Source: Flavobacterium denitrificans DSM 15936
GTDB taxonomy: Bacteria > Bacteroidota > Bacteroidia > Flavobacteriales > Flavobacteriaceae
Direction: 5' to 3'
Length of the DNA stretch: 64,000 nt
NCBI RefSeq assembly: GCF_000425445.1
Contig: NZ_AUDL01000008.1
Span: 310,001-374,000, forward strand
Shown piece after piece: positions 1 through 10,700 of this stretch. The notes under the pieces were generated by a model. That model ran no database searches. It saw only the letters and a list, made by a program, of their open reading frames with translations, and was not told where the DNA came from. Within the stretch, counting starts at the first letter, position 1; the number at the start of each line of letters is the position of its first letter. The position numbers were made by a program, and so were the translations under genes.

Positions 1-221
1 TGATTTAACACATCTGATAAATTATTTGCTGCTAAATTTTTGATATCCTTATTAGAAATAACTCGAACATTGTATACAGACTTTTTTATAGATTGAGGCT
101 CGATTTGTCCAGTTACAACAACTTCAGAAAGTTTTTCCTGAGAGACAATGCTATCTTTCTGCTGAGCAAAAGAATATGTACAAAATAGAAATCCAGCAAA
201 AAGGGTAATTTTAATTTTCAT
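1..221 (-). CDS. TonB-dependent receptor, N-terminal fragment (cut by window edge)
   Basis: Only the first 73 codons are present; the gene runs off the left edge. The product starts with a typical signal peptide ending in SFAQ (about residues 1-19). A TonB-box-like stretch LSEVVVTG follows (about 32-39), then the start of a plug domain with NVRVISNKDI and a leucine/asparagine stretch ending LSDVLN. There is no carboxypeptidase-D-like domain before the plug, so it is not a SusC protein; it resembles siderophore, heme or cobalamin receptors. It is divergent from the DUF6607 gene, and a TATATTTG -7 element at 249-256 lies upstream on this strand. The substrate cannot be read from this part. Confidence 0.85.
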   Translation of the reverse strand, partial: MKIKITLFAGFLFCTYSFAQQKDSIVSQEKLSEVVVTGQIEPQSIKKSVYNVRVISNKDIKNLAANNLSDVLN

Positions 222-248
222 TATTTTTATTCAGTCTTAATAATAACG

Positions 249-256
249 CAAATATA
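249..256 (-). promoter_or_regulatory. Candidate -7 promoter element for the TonB receptor
   Basis: Read on the minus strand this is TATATTTG, a perfect match to the Bacteroidota -7 consensus TAnnTTTG, 28 bases upstream of the receptor ATG. No convincing TTTG -33 element stands at the usual distance. Confidence 0.4.
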
Positions 257-269
257 TAAACTATTTTTA

Positions 270-297
270 TTTGTTCTAAATAAATTATATATATTTG
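270..297 (+). promoter_or_regulatory. Bacteroidota-type promoter for the DUF6607 gene
   Basis: TTTG at 270-273, a 16-base spacer, then TATATTTG at 290-297. This fits the TTTG / TAnnTTTG pattern of the main sigma factor in this phylum. The start codon is 30 bases downstream, leaving a short untranslated leader. Confidence 0.5.
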
Positions 298-326
298 CAA
301 AAATTTTAAAAACAAAACAATAAGTT

Positions 327-1232
327 ATGATTACAAAAAGCCTCTATTTATCGGCCGTAATGGCTTTGACTTGTGGTCTTGGTTTCGCTCAAGAAAAAAA
401 ACAACAAGACATCAAATCAATAAAATCAATGTGCGGTTGTTATGAAGTAAAATTCAACTTTGCTGAAACTTTTCAATACGCTAAAGATTCTGCAACATAC
501 AAGCCATCTCAGACTAAACATGAATCGGCTTTAGAATGGGTTGAATTATTAGAAGATACCCCAAACAAAATCGTAATGCAGCATTTATTGATTGTAAGCG
601 ATGACATGATCATCAAACACTGGAGACAAGACTGGCTTTATGAAAACACAGACTTATATTCTTTTGACAAAGGAACTTCTTGGAAATATAAAAAATTAGA
701 TAAAAAAGCTGTTAAAGGTCAATGGACTCAAAAAGTATATCAAGTAGATGACAGTCCACGATACGAAGGATCATCAACTTGGGTGCATGTTGACGGACAA
801 GATTATTGGTCAAATGTTGCTGATGCGCCACTACCAAGAAGAGAGCAAACAAAACGTAATGATTATAATGTCTTAAAAAGAAGAAATATTCATGAAATCA
901 CTTCTACAGGATGGAATCATGAGCAAGATAACGACAAATTAGTTAGAGACGACAGCGGAAAAGATGTTCTTTTAGCGCAAGAAAAAGGATTTGACGTGTA
1001 TACTAAAGTTCCAGATTCTAAATGTGCTGCTGCTCAAAAATGGTGGGCAACTAATAAAGATCTTTGGAAAAACGTTCGCGACAAATGGCAAGTTCTTTTT
1101 GACAGAAAACAAGACTTAAACTTAGAAGCAAAAGTTGATCGCAAAGCTTTATATTCTCTTTTATTTGACTTAAAACCAGATGCAACAAAAGCTGAGTCAG
1201 ATGCTATTATCGACAAGTTTGTTAAGAAATAA
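327..1232 (+). CDS. DUF6607 family secreted protein
   Basis: A 301-residue protein with a signal peptide (about 1-21, ending GFAQ) and no membrane segments after it. It is rich in aromatic and charged residues: MCGCYEVKFNFAETF near the mature N-terminus, HWRQDWLYEN around residue 98, and a repeated tryptophan pattern. The sequence looks like the DUF6607 family of Bacteroidota, whose function is not established. It is transcribed divergently from a TonB-dependent receptor with promoters back to back over about 100 bases, which suggests a shared role in uptake, possibly of iron or heme. That role is inference from position only. A strong terminator follows at 1251-1280. Confidence 0.75.
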   Translation: MITKSLYLSAVMALTCGLGFAQEKKQQDIKSIKSMCGCYEVKFNFAETFQYAKDSATYKPSQTKHESALEWVELLEDTPNKIVMQHLLIVSDDMIIKHWRQDWLYENTDLYSFDKGTSWKYKKLDKKAVKGQWTQKVYQVDDSPRYEGSSTWVHVDGQDYWSNVADAPLPRREQTKRNDYNVLKRRNIHEITSTGWNHEQDNDKLVRDDSGKDVLLAQEKGFDVYTKVPDSKCAAAQKWWATNKDLWKNVRDKWQVLFDRKQDLNLEAKVDRKALYSLLFDLKPDATKAESDAIIDKFVKK

Positions 1233-1250
1233 AAATATGTTAAGTGTGAA

Positions 1251-1280
1251 AAAGCCGGAAGTTTAGAGACTTCCGGCTTT
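1251..1280. terminator. Bidirectional intrinsic terminator
   Basis: A perfect 12-bp stem (1251-1262 with 1269-1280) around a 6-base loop, with A/T runs on both sides. It sits between the convergent DUF6607 gene and the SusD gene and can serve both. Confidence 0.85.
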
Positions 1281-1303
1281 TACTTTTTAAATTAAAACAC
1301 CTG

Positions 1304-2764
1304 TTATCTAGTACCTCCTGCCCACCAAACTTTCTCAGAATAGACATATGTTCCGTCACCAAATGCTGTTTTCACATTATTATTTGCAGATACATCAGAG
1401 TTTCCATAAGTTAATCTTAGTGGAAACTTATCTATGTTAAGTGGGTTTGCTAATTGAATTGGATTTGCCGTTGCTGACCCATACATTGCTAATAATCGTC
1501 TATAATCATTATATGCTTCAACACATTCATTTTCGTAGAATGATAGATATTTTTGCACAGCTATTTCTTTTAATAAATCAGCGTTGCTCGTAATACCCAA
1601 TCCTGCAACATAACTCGTTGCATTTGTAGTCGAAAAATTAATAGCTTCGTCTTTGTTAAAAGCTGCATTTACTGCTGCAGTTAAACTAGCTACACTTGTA
1701 AATGTTGCTGAATTTCTTGCTTCCGCTTCAGCCTTGATAAATAAAAGTTCATGGTAACTTAACATAAATATTGGATTACTTTTATTTATTAATGCCGAAT
1801 ACGAATAATTTTGACTTTGCGGACTCACACCATTTAAGAAAAATTCGTAGGTAAAAGGCGCTCCAGTTGATTTTTGAATTTTTTGAAAATAACCGGTTGT
1901 ACGTGGATCATTTGCTCTAGCATTTAATTTGTCAAATAAACTTTTACTTGCAAACAAATAGCCTCTGGCATTGTCTAATTGATAATACGGATTTGGAATA
2001 CCCTCGTTTTTCATTTTAAATTCGTCACTTTTACTTGTAAAAGATTTGCTTACATAAGTCAAAACCTTTGCGTAATCTGGATTTCTAAAAGATAGACGCA
2101 ACGTATAACGCGCTAATAAACCATTAGCAGCTTTTATCCATTTTACTTTATCACCTTTATATATTAAATCTTGATTTCCTAAAACTGCATAGGTTGACGT
2201 TTTTCCTAAATTGGTGATTGCATCTTCCAAAGTTGAAAAAACAATTTTGTAAAGATCTTCCTGACGATCCAATTTAGGCTGAAAAATAACACCCGGCTGA
2301 AAAGCCTCAGAAAAAGGAACATCTCCATACATATCTGTTAATAAAGCTAAATTATAAGCATACAAGATTTGTGCAATCCCCAATGTAGTATAGTTGCCTT
2401 TTTCTTGACCATTTGTACATTTCTCGATTATCAATTTTAAGTTGTACATTGTCTGATATTGGCTGTTCCAAGAGTTGTTATAAGTTGTCTGACTTATAGG
2501 TTCGCCATTTCTTGTTTCAGCGTTGTACATTTGACCTGGAGCAGCACCAGCATTTAATTCTACATAAATACCGGTATAGAAAGATAAATCAGAACCCGTA
2601 TTACTAAATGCAGTACTTGTCATCGCGTCAGTGATTGCAAAACGAGTTGGCACGTCCGTCGGATTATTTACATTTTTGTTGATATCATCCATTTTATCCT
2701 CAGAACAAGAATTTAATGAAATTAATGCGACAACTAAAAGTAATATAACTTTATATTTTTTCAT
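1304..2764 (-). CDS. SusD/RagB-like nutrient-binding outer membrane lipoprotein
   Basis: A 486-residue lipoprotein of the SusD-like_2 type. The signal peptide ends in a lipobox, LNSC, with the lipidated cysteine at residue 20. It is followed by SEDK, an acidic stretch like the Bacteroidota surface-export signal, so it should face outward. The helical core carries SusD-type segments such as LLTDMYGDVPFSEAF (about 142-156), and the C-terminal part has YHELLFIKAEAEAR and YENECVEAYNDYRR. It lies 16 bases behind its SusC partner and would form the lid of that transporter. The substrate is unknown. No glycoside hydrolase or lyase lies nearby. Confidence 0.9.
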   Translation of the reverse strand: MKKYKVILLLVVALISLNSCSEDKMDDINKNVNNPTDVPTRFAITDAMTSTAFSNTGSDLSFYTGIYVELNAGAAPGQMYNAETRNGEPISQTTYNNSWNSQYQTMYNLKLIIEKCTNGQEKGNYTTLGIAQILYAYNLALLTDMYGDVPFSEAFQPGVIFQPKLDRQEDLYKIVFSTLEDAITNLGKTSTYAVLGNQDLIYKGDKVKWIKAANGLLARYTLRLSFRNPDYAKVLTYVSKSFTSKSDEFKMKNEGIPNPYYQLDNARGYLFASKSLFDKLNARANDPRTTGYFQKIQKSTGAPFTYEFFLNGVSPQSQNYSYSALINKSNPIFMLSYHELLFIKAEAEARNSATFTSVASLTAAVNAAFNKDEAINFSTTNATSYVAGLGITSNADLLKEIAVQKYLSFYENECVEAYNDYRRLLAMYGSATANPIQLANPLNIDKFPLRLTYGNSDVSANNNVKTAFGDGTYVYSEKVWWAGGTR

Positions 2765-2780
2765 GATTTTTTGAATTATA

Positions 2781-5700
2781 TTAATTGATTGTTAGATTCA
2801 TTCCCACTCCAATACTAGTTGTTTGCGGAATGGATAATCTTTCAAAACCTCCAGCCATATTATTATTTCCTTGCGACGATTCTGGATCTAAATTTGGTAT
2901 TTTAGCCCATAATAAAACATTTCTCGCGAATGCCGAAAGACGGATATCGAATCCTGCTGAAAATTTTGGCAACGTATATCCTAAAGAAAGTTCTCTTAAT
3001 TTTACGAAAGAAGCATCATATATAGCAGTTTCTGCAATATTCGAATACACCGTATAAGTAGCTTCTTTAGTTGCGGCTTTTGTATTAACCTCACCAGTTG
3101 CTGTTACACCTTGCTGAACCATTAGTTCATCACGATTTCCAGTTTTAGCACTTAATCCGTAAGTATCTAACAATGTATTTGTTCCACTGTACATTTTTCC
3201 TCCGTTTTTCCAGTCAAAAGTAGCTGCCAGAGTTATTTTTTTGTATCTAAAAGAAGTTGTTCCTCCTAAGTTGAATTTTGGAGCCACCTCACCAAGTGAT
3301 TTAGTTTCACCGGCAATAGCGAGTCCATTACTATCAACAAGAATGTTTCCTTTAGCGTCTCTTTTAAAAGAAGTTCCGTAGATAATCGGAAAACGTTCCC
3401 CTACACTAGCTCTAATTTGAGGAGTAACAAACCCACCTAAGAAGATATTTGGCACACCTTCCTTTAATTCATCTACAAAGTTGTCGATTTGTGCGTAGTT
3501 TGCAGTGATTGTCCAATCAAAATCGGTAGTTCTAACTGGAATTACACTTACAATCAATTCATGGCTATTAGTATGAATCTTCCCTCCATTCATCATTAAG
3601 GATGAGGCTCCTGTTGAACCTGCTAAAGGCACTGAAAAAATTTGATCTATAACATTTTGTCTAGCGTAGGTATAATCTATACTAACACGATCATTAAAAA
3701 ATCGAAATTCTCCACCTAATTCATAAGATCTTGTATTTTGGGGTTTCAAGTTTGGATCATACATTACATTATTTGGCGTGTATGAATTTACCCCACCAAT
3801 AGGATAACTTATAGGAGCAGTTCCCCAGAAACCGCCTCCATAAGTAGGTACTGAATAATAATTAGCTTTATAATTTCCTGCTTGACCTACCTCTGCCCAA
3901 GACCCTCTAAGTTTAGCAAACGATAATATTGAGTTTCCTTTCAAAGCTTCTAATTCAGTTAAAACTAAACTCAATGATACGGAAGGATAAACAAATGAAC
4001 GATTGTTTCTTGGCATAGATGATACAATATCATTTCGTATTGTACCGCCTAAATAAATAAAGTTTTTATATGAAAAGTTTACATTTCCAAATAGACCAAA
4101 AGTTCTATTTTTATTGATCTCATCCGTAGCAACAGTTTGCTGTGTATTAGCTAAATTAGCCCAGCCACCGAAATTGAGATTATTTCCAATCATATCATAT
4201 TCTTTTTCGTACCTGTCATTAATTTCATTACCAACCAAAGCTGTTAAATTTAAGTCTTGTGAAATTTTATATTCATAATTCGCAGTGAATAATGAATTAA
4301 TTGTTCTTGATGAAATCCCATAAATATATAAATGGCCCGCCGTAGTTTGTTTATTACCGTATTCTTCGATGTTTCTATAATTAGTAGTATAGGTATCTGC
4401 TCCAAGCTGATAGCGAAATGTAATTTTATGTTGATTGTCTGTTGAAATTTTTGGAGCAAATTCAATGTAACTATTTCCGTAAAAACGATCCGTTTGTTCA
4501 TCAAATATATTGTGTTTAGCTGCCCAATAGGGATTGTTAAATCCTGTTGACCTGTAGTAAATTTGCTTGTATGGATCACTAGGGTTTTCGAACCCGTTTC
4601 CTTTTAAATCATAGCTTATTGGACTTGCAAATGCACCTGCAACAGATGAATCATTTGCGCCAGTCGCTTTTTGAATTTTAGTGTTAATATAGGTCCCTAC
4701 GAATCCCGTTTTCCATTCATCCCCTAATTTTGTATTAAATGATGCTTTTGCATTATAACGATCCATACCCGTTGCAGGTACAAAACCGTCCTGATTTGAT
4801 GAGCCTAAAGAAAACGCATAATTACTTTTATCAGTTGCCTGTGTTATATTAAAAGAATTGTTAACAGTAATTCCTGTTTTAAAGAAATCACCAAAATTAT
4901 CGTAAACACTAGGAGTTACCCACGGATCTAAACCAGCTGTTGCTCTTTGTGGCACGTAATATTTACCTGCATGAGCTGTCGCATCCATACCATTCAAAGA
5001 GTTGGCAACATTCCCGCCATATTTTGTATCATTTGGTAATTCAGAAATTTTAGGCCCCCAAGACAATGAATTTGTCGGATCATAAATCCCTTTAGTTCCT
5101 TGTGCATATTCATTCTGAAAGTCAATCTTTCTAGAGATATTGTCTGCAGTAACAGAGCTATTGAAATTTATAGTAGGTTTTCCACTTTTAGAAGCACCTC
5201 TACCACTTTTTGTAGTAATTACTATTACTCCATTTGAAGCTCGAAGTCCATATATTGCTGAAGCAGCCTGTCCCTTTAGAATGTTGATAGATTCAATATC
5301 ATTTGGATCAATATCAACGGCTCTGTTTGCACTATCAGATCCACTTACACTATTTCCAGTACTATAATCAGCTTGTGATGCCACTGGCATACCATCAATT
5401 ACATACAAAGGAGTATTGTTTCCCGTGAAAGAACGAGCACCACGGATCACAATTTGAGAAGAAGCTCCAGGAGCACCACTAGAAGGTGTTATTTGCACAC
5501 CAGCTAATTTACCTTGAAGAGCACCAGCTAAACTATTATTGTTTCCTTTTGTTAATTCAGTCGCTTTAACTTCCTGAGTTGCATATCCTAATGCTTTCTT
5601 CTCTTTCTTAATCCCAAGAGCTGTTACTACAACACTCTCAAGCTCTTGAGCTGCAGCATCAGCCATTTTTACATTAATTACACTAGAATTTGCTGGCATT

Positions 5701-5945
5701 TCATGTGTTTTCATTCCAATGTAAGTAAAAACTAAAGTTTGATTGAGTGACGCTTTCAGCGTATATTTTCCATCAATATCAGTTTGTGTTCCAGATTGCG
5801 TTCCTTTTACCATAACGCTAACACCTGGCAAAGGCATACCTCCCTTGTCAGAAACAGTACCAGTGATTTTTTTTTCTTGTCCAAATGTTAATTGAAAAAC
5901 AAGAATAAAAAACAGTACCGCTAATCCCGTAATTTTTTGTTTCAT
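2781..5945 (-). CDS. SusC/RagA family TonB-linked outer membrane transporter
   Basis: This is a TonB-dependent barrel of about 1054 residues. I chose the ATG at 5945 because it begins the signal peptide MKQKITGLAVLFF..TFGQ; an upstream in-frame ATG at 5975 would add ten unlikely residues. Next come the carboxypeptidase-D-like domain (about 24-100, ITGTVSDKGGMPLPGVSV), a TonB box with VVVTALGIKK (about 104-113), and a plug with VIRGARSFTGNNTPLYVIDG (about 165-184). The C-terminal barrel ends in an aromatic-rich strand. It is paralogous to the SusC at 7784-10987. It is co-transcribed with the SusD gene downstream and preceded by a leader shared with the other pair. Confidence 0.95.
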   Translation of the reverse strand: MKQKITGLAVLFFILVFQLTFGQEKKITGTVSDKGGMPLPGVSVMVKGTQSGTQTDIDGKYTLKASLNQTLVFTYIGMKTHEMPANSSVINVKMADAAAQELESVVVTALGIKKEKKALGYATQEVKATELTKGNNNSLAGALQGKLAGVQITPSSGAPGASSQIVIRGARSFTGNNTPLYVIDGMPVASQADYSTGNSVSGSDSANRAVDIDPNDIESINILKGQAASAIYGLRASNGVIVITTKSGRGASKSGKPTINFNSSVTADNISRKIDFQNEYAQGTKGIYDPTNSLSWGPKISELPNDTKYGGNVANSLNGMDATAHAGKYYVPQRATAGLDPWVTPSVYDNFGDFFKTGITVNNSFNITQATDKSNYAFSLGSSNQDGFVPATGMDRYNAKASFNTKLGDEWKTGFVGTYINTKIQKATGANDSSVAGAFASPISYDLKGNGFENPSDPYKQIYYRSTGFNNPYWAAKHNIFDEQTDRFYGNSYIEFAPKISTDNQHKITFRYQLGADTYTTNYRNIEEYGNKQTTAGHLYIYGISSRTINSLFTANYEYKISQDLNLTALVGNEINDRYEKEYDMIGNNLNFGGWANLANTQQTVATDEINKNRTFGLFGNVNFSYKNFIYLGGTIRNDIVSSMPRNNRSFVYPSVSLSLVLTELEALKGNSILSFAKLRGSWAEVGQAGNYKANYYSVPTYGGGFWGTAPISYPIGGVNSYTPNNVMYDPNLKPQNTRSYELGGEFRFFNDRVSIDYTYARQNVIDQIFSVPLAGSTGASSLMMNGGKIHTNSHELIVSVIPVRTTDFDWTITANYAQIDNFVDELKEGVPNIFLGGFVTPQIRASVGERFPIIYGTSFKRDAKGNILVDSNGLAIAGETKSLGEVAPKFNLGGTTSFRYKKITLAATFDWKNGGKMYSGTNTLLDTYGLSAKTGNRDELMVQQGVTATGEVNTKAATKEATYTVYSNIAETAIYDASFVKLRELSLGYTLPKFSAGFDIRLSAFARNVLLWAKIPNLDPESSQGNNNMAGGFERLSIPQTTSIGVGMNLTIN

Positions 5946-5970
5946 TATTTTATTTTTTGAGTTATTTGGG

Positions 5971-6053
5971 TGCAACTTAAAAATTTAAAACAATTTTAAC
6001 AAGAATTAACAATCAATTTGTATTGCTTTTTTAATATTTATACTACAAAATAA
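5971..6053 (-). promoter_or_regulatory. Conserved SusC leader, copy 1
   Basis: Bases 5971-6007 match 11014-11050, upstream of the second SusC gene, almost base for base (TGCAACTTA..., then AATTTTAACAAGAATT on the plus strand). A second shared word, TACTACAAA, lies 70 bases further out at 6041-6049. On the minus strand the outer part reads TTATTTTG then TAGTA, a near -7 element. The inner block could itself contain a promoter (TTG, 20 bases, TAAGTTGC). The near-identity between paralogues supports a regulatory role, but the mechanism cannot be told from sequence. Confidence 0.55.
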
Positions 6054-6204
6054 ATCTTGAATATTACTTTTTTATGTTAAATAAAGCAATGGCTTTACTA
6101 AATATTTTACTAAATCATAATTAAAAAGTAAGAATTAACTTAAATAATTGGTTATTTGAAAAAAATAACAAACCAGATTTATTTTTACAAAAAACAACGA
6201 TTAT

Positions 6205-6240
6205 TAAAACAAAAACCGCCTGAAATTGATTCAAGCGGCC
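6205..6240 (-). terminator. Intrinsic terminator of the second SusCD pair
   Basis: A 9-bp stem with one mismatch (6216-6224 with 6230-6238), followed on the minus strand by a T-rich tract. It lies 33 bases after the SusD stop, so the two SusCD pairs are probably separate transcription units. Confidence 0.75.
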
Positions 6241-6271
6241 TCTATAAATATTAATCAATAAATACTAGTAT

Positions 6272-7774
6272 CTAATCTTTATCCCAAAATAATTTTGTAG
6301 ACAATTTATCACCACCAATAGCATTTGCAGCAGCGTTATAATTTGTAGCGTTCAAAGTCTGCTCTCTAATTGGATAAGCCATTCTGGACGGAATTTGTCC
6401 GTTTGCGGCAGCATCAGCATTTGATGGAGGAACAAGCGCTGGGAAATTTAATCGTCTTGTAAAAGTCCAGCCTTCAAAGCCTCTATTGAACATTGCATAC
6501 CATGCTTGCTCACCAATTTTTTGTCGCCATGTTCCTGCTGCCGTAGCATAAGCTACTGATGGTTGCAATAAATAGGTATTGACTTCTGTCTCAGGTACAC
6601 CCCAATCCTCCATTGATGCTTTAATTGCATTATTATAATGTGAATCCGCACTTCCAGCAATAGCAACTCCTCTTTCAGCAGCTTCAGCAAGTAAAAATTC
6701 TACTTCAGCATAATCCAAATAGGTTCCTTTAAAATCTGGTGCTTGAATCTTATCATTTATATGAGTGAATTTTCCAAAGCTATTTTTAACTCCAATAACA
6801 CCTCCTTTATATGGCAAAGGGTTTCCGTTTTCATCTTGTAAGTTTTGTGCAAAGTACACCTTTGTTCTAGGATCATTTTTAGCCACCAATGCATCCACAA
6901 ATGGCTTAGCAGGCACGAAATCATGTCTTCCTCCAAAAACCAAATCAACATAAAGCGGATTAGTATTAGGGACATTTGTTTCATACGATATTTTCGCATT
7001 ATCAACATTTGACGAAAACACATTTTTTGAAGCCGAAAGAATCGCAGCATCAGCAATGGCATTTTCCAAACCAGAAGCTTTGAGATTTATTCCTAGTTTC
7101 AATTTAACACTATTTGCAAATTTGATCCAAGAAGCCATATTATCCCTGTAAATAACATCGGCACTTCCAAAAGCAGAATGTCCAATTTGAATGTTTTTAA
7201 TATTGTTATCGATTCGAACAATCAAATCTTTATAAATATCAACTGCTTTATCATATTTTGGAAGATAATTCCCAGAACCTTTAAAAGCTTCTGAATATGG
7301 AATATCACCAAAAGTATCAACCAAAATTTGATAGGAGTAAACTGTTAAAATATCAATTAAAGCAAGCTGATTTTTTCTAGTAGCAGTCTTTGCTTCAAAC
7401 TCAGGATCAGAATTTAAAATCACTTCTTTTTCTATAAATGATTTCGCCATTACCAAGTCATACAAAGATCCGTCATTGGTAGTCGTACCCGCAAAATAAG
7501 CATTCCAATGGTTACCTGAAATATTCCTTGTTGTCCATTGATAAACAGATTCATCAATATATGTAGTTTCTGTCCATTGTTGATTTACAAGTCTAAATAT
7601 ATTTTTGTTAACGCTAGTATTTACAATTTGCTCAGCAATACCTTTTTGTGCGCTAGTAAAAAGCGAAGACGCAGGAACCTCTGGGGGATTTTTTTCATCC
7701 ACATTTAAGTCGGTTAAGTCACTACATGAACTTGTAAGTGCCAAAACACTTAAAAAATAAACTATTTTTCTCAT
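6272..7774 (-). CDS. SusD/RagB-like nutrient-binding outer membrane lipoprotein
   Basis: A 500-residue lipoprotein of the SusD-like_2 type. The lipobox is TSSC with Cys17, followed by SDLTDLNVDEKNPP; this N-terminal DLNxDxxNP pattern is common in SusD proteins. Further on are LVDTFGDIPYSEAFKGSG (about 155-172) and YAEVEFLLAEAAERG (about 349-363), corresponding to the helical scaffold. The end carries RMAYPIREQTLNATNYNAA, typical of SusD C-termini. The gene follows its SusC partner by 9 bases and ends just before a terminator. It is clearly related to the SusD at 1304-2764 but diverged, so the two pairs likely bind different ligands. Confidence 0.9.
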   Translation of the reverse strand: MRKIVYFLSVLALTSSCSDLTDLNVDEKNPPEVPASSLFTSAQKGIAEQIVNTSVNKNIFRLVNQQWTETTYIDESVYQWTTRNISGNHWNAYFAGTTTNDGSLYDLVMAKSFIEKEVILNSDPEFEAKTATRKNQLALIDILTVYSYQILVDTFGDIPYSEAFKGSGNYLPKYDKAVDIYKDLIVRIDNNIKNIQIGHSAFGSADVIYRDNMASWIKFANSVKLKLGINLKASGLENAIADAAILSASKNVFSSNVDNAKISYETNVPNTNPLYVDLVFGGRHDFVPAKPFVDALVAKNDPRTKVYFAQNLQDENGNPLPYKGGVIGVKNSFGKFTHINDKIQAPDFKGTYLDYAEVEFLLAEAAERGVAIAGSADSHYNNAIKASMEDWGVPETEVNTYLLQPSVAYATAAGTWRQKIGEQAWYAMFNRGFEGWTFTRRLNFPALVPPSNADAAANGQIPSRMAYPIREQTLNATNYNAAANAIGGDKLSTKLFWDKD

Positions 7775-7783
7775 GATATTGTT

Positions 7784-10700
7784 TTAAAATTTAAATGTTA
7801 AATTGAACCCTATATCTCTTGTTGTTGGCAATGAACCAACGGAATATCCTCTAGAATTATTCCCAGAAGACAATCCGCTTTCAGGATCAGCATAAGGCAA
7901 ATGTTTGCTTATGATCCATAAATTAGAACCCAACAAACTAAAGGTTGCCGAATCGACAAAAGTTCCTTCAAACATACTTTTAGGAAAATTATATGAAATT
8001 GAAACCTCTCTTAATTTTACATAAGATGCATCGTACACAAAAGCCTTTGCAGGCTCTGCTAAATAACCATAATTATTAGAATAGGTTCCTGGATTTTGTG
8101 ACATTACTTTATTTGGTGAACCATCAGGAGCAACTCCTGAATTTAAAACACCTTTTTCGCGAATGTCTCCCACAGCAGTTTCTTTATACAATCCAGTAGC
8201 TAGGCCGTAATACATATCTAACGAAAAAATATCTCCTCCTTTTTGAGTATCAATTAAAAAACTAAATGAAACATTTTTATAAGTAAGTCGATTTCGTAAT
8301 CCTCCAATCCAATCTGGAGTAACATTTCCTATCGTCTTATCTGATGTTGTGGTAATCATATACTTACCTGTTGTTTGATCTACCGTTGGTTGGCCATTGG
8401 TGTAAACATAATCGGTTCCTTTTATACTTCCATATGCTTCGTTAAGAGTAGCATTAGTTGTAACACCGCCTTGAAAACTAGCTAGCTGCAAGTTTTCAAT
8501 ACCGCCTGGTAATGAAACAACTTTACTTCTGTTATTAGACCAATTTACCGTAACATCCCAGCTAAAATCTTTCGTTTTTACAGGTGTTCCCGTAATTTGA
8601 ATTTCCAAACCTTTGTTCTCAATATTTCCCCCATTTACTATTGCATTCGTATAACCAGATACAGAAGAAACTGCAGCAGAAACAATTTGATCTACAGAAT
8701 TTGTTTTGTAATAAGTAACGTCAAATCCTAAACGTCTATTAAACATGCTAGTTTCAAGTCCTACCTCAACAGATTTGGTTCTTTCTGGTTTTAGATTTGG
8801 GTTTTTATTGATATTTGGTAAAGTGTACATCGATTGATTATCAAAATTAGAACTTCTTACATAAGTGTTTCTAAGCTGCAAAGCATCTGCATCATTCCCT
8901 ACTTCAGCATAATTGATTCTAAATTTTCCCAAATCCAGCCATTCTTGTTTCATCAAATTTGAAAACAAAACAGATCCTGAAACAGCTGGGTATACGTATG
9001 AATTATTTCCATCTGGAAGCGTCGAAGACACATCACGTCTTACAGAAGCATCTAAAAAGTAAGTATCTTTATATCCTAGAGATGCTTGAGCGTAAATTCC
9101 GTTTACTTGTTTTGTGTATTTTGCTTCTTGTGGAAAAGGCAAAGCATATCTCGAATTTGATAATGCATATATCCCTGGAGTAACTAAACCTCCAATTGTT
9201 GATGAAAGAACACTCTCTTTGTCATCTCTTCTTAGATTTGCTCCCAATATTCCTGTCAAACTAATATCTCCCCCGAATTTTTTATTAAAATTCAACATGA
9301 AATCATAATTAATTTCTTGAAAATTATTGTCATTTCTTTGATAACCAGAATTTTCATCAACTGGAGACAATCCAAAACCAGATGCAATAGATCCAACAGC
9401 TCTCCTTTCTTCTTGAAGTTCTTTATAAGTATCTAATGACACGCGTCCTAGTGCACTTAACCAATCTGTAATTTTATAATTAAGAGATGCATAACTAAAC
9501 AAGCGTGTTCTACTATCTGAAGAATAATTTTGGTAACGGGTAAAATACGGATTATCCCAATAAGCTGGCACTAATCCTTCAGGGGAAGTAGGGTCAGCCC
9601 AGTTCCACGTAATGTTTTTGCCTCCCGAAGCATTGTAAACATTTTGCAGTTCTTTTAAGTCAGTATTAGTTTGCCACCATTGTCTAAAATTACCTAGAAT
9701 ATTATCATTGTATCCTGTCGAGTTTCTACCAATAGTGTTTTGCAAAGTCACCGCAGCATACGCATTCGCTGTCAGTTTATCTGTGATATTCTGGCTAAAC
9801 CTAGCACTTAACTGATTCTTTTTCAATTCACTATTTGGCAAAATTCCAGATTGAAGCGTATTTACATAAGACAATGAAAGACTTGATTTTTCAGTAGCTT
9901 TTTCAAGAGACAAACTATTTGTAGTCGTTTGTGCTGTTTTGAAAAAAGTAATGGGGCCATTTTTAGCAGCTTGCCAAGGCGTAGCTGTATTGTAATTTTT
10001 TGAATAAGGAGTAAAAGCATCCCATTGATATACAGGTTGTCTTGTAAATGCATCACCATACGAAGCATCGTTAGAGGTATCTACGGTAGGAATTTTGCTG
10101 CCTGGATCCAAAAATGAACTTCCAATTCCATATCCTGAACCATATTTATCCTGATACTTGGGAAATGTAGATTTATCAACCGTTCCAACTGTAAAATTGC
10201 TCGAAAAAGTAAAACCAACCTTTTTATCTTCTTTTTTCCCTTTTTTGGTAGTTACCATTACAACTCCGTTTGCTGCTCTCGAACCATATAGAGCTGTTGC
10301 TGCGGCACCTTTAAGGATGTTAATACTCTCAATATCTTCTTGATTTATATCAGATACACTGTTCCCATAATCATAGCCCCCACGACCACTTGTCTGAGTA
10401 GTCGTATTATTATTAGTATTATCTATTGGTACGCCATCAATTACCCAAAGCGCTTGGTTATTTCCTGTAAGAGATTTATTTCCACGAATCACAACATTTG
10501 TCGAGCCTCCAAAATTTGTATTTCTTGAAACTTCAACTCCAGCCGCTTTTCCAGACAAAAGATTAGAAACATTCGTATTTCCAGCACCTCCATCCAAATC
10601 TTTCCCTGAAATTTGCTGTGTTGCATAACCTAATGATTTTTTATCTCTCTTAACTCCCATTGCAGTAGTTACAACTACACCTTCAAGTTCGACAGAAGAA

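Noticed and set aside
5946..5975. Upstream in-frame ATG for the first SusC gene
   Set aside because: It would put ten hydrophilic residues before a clean signal peptide and lies in the conserved leader.
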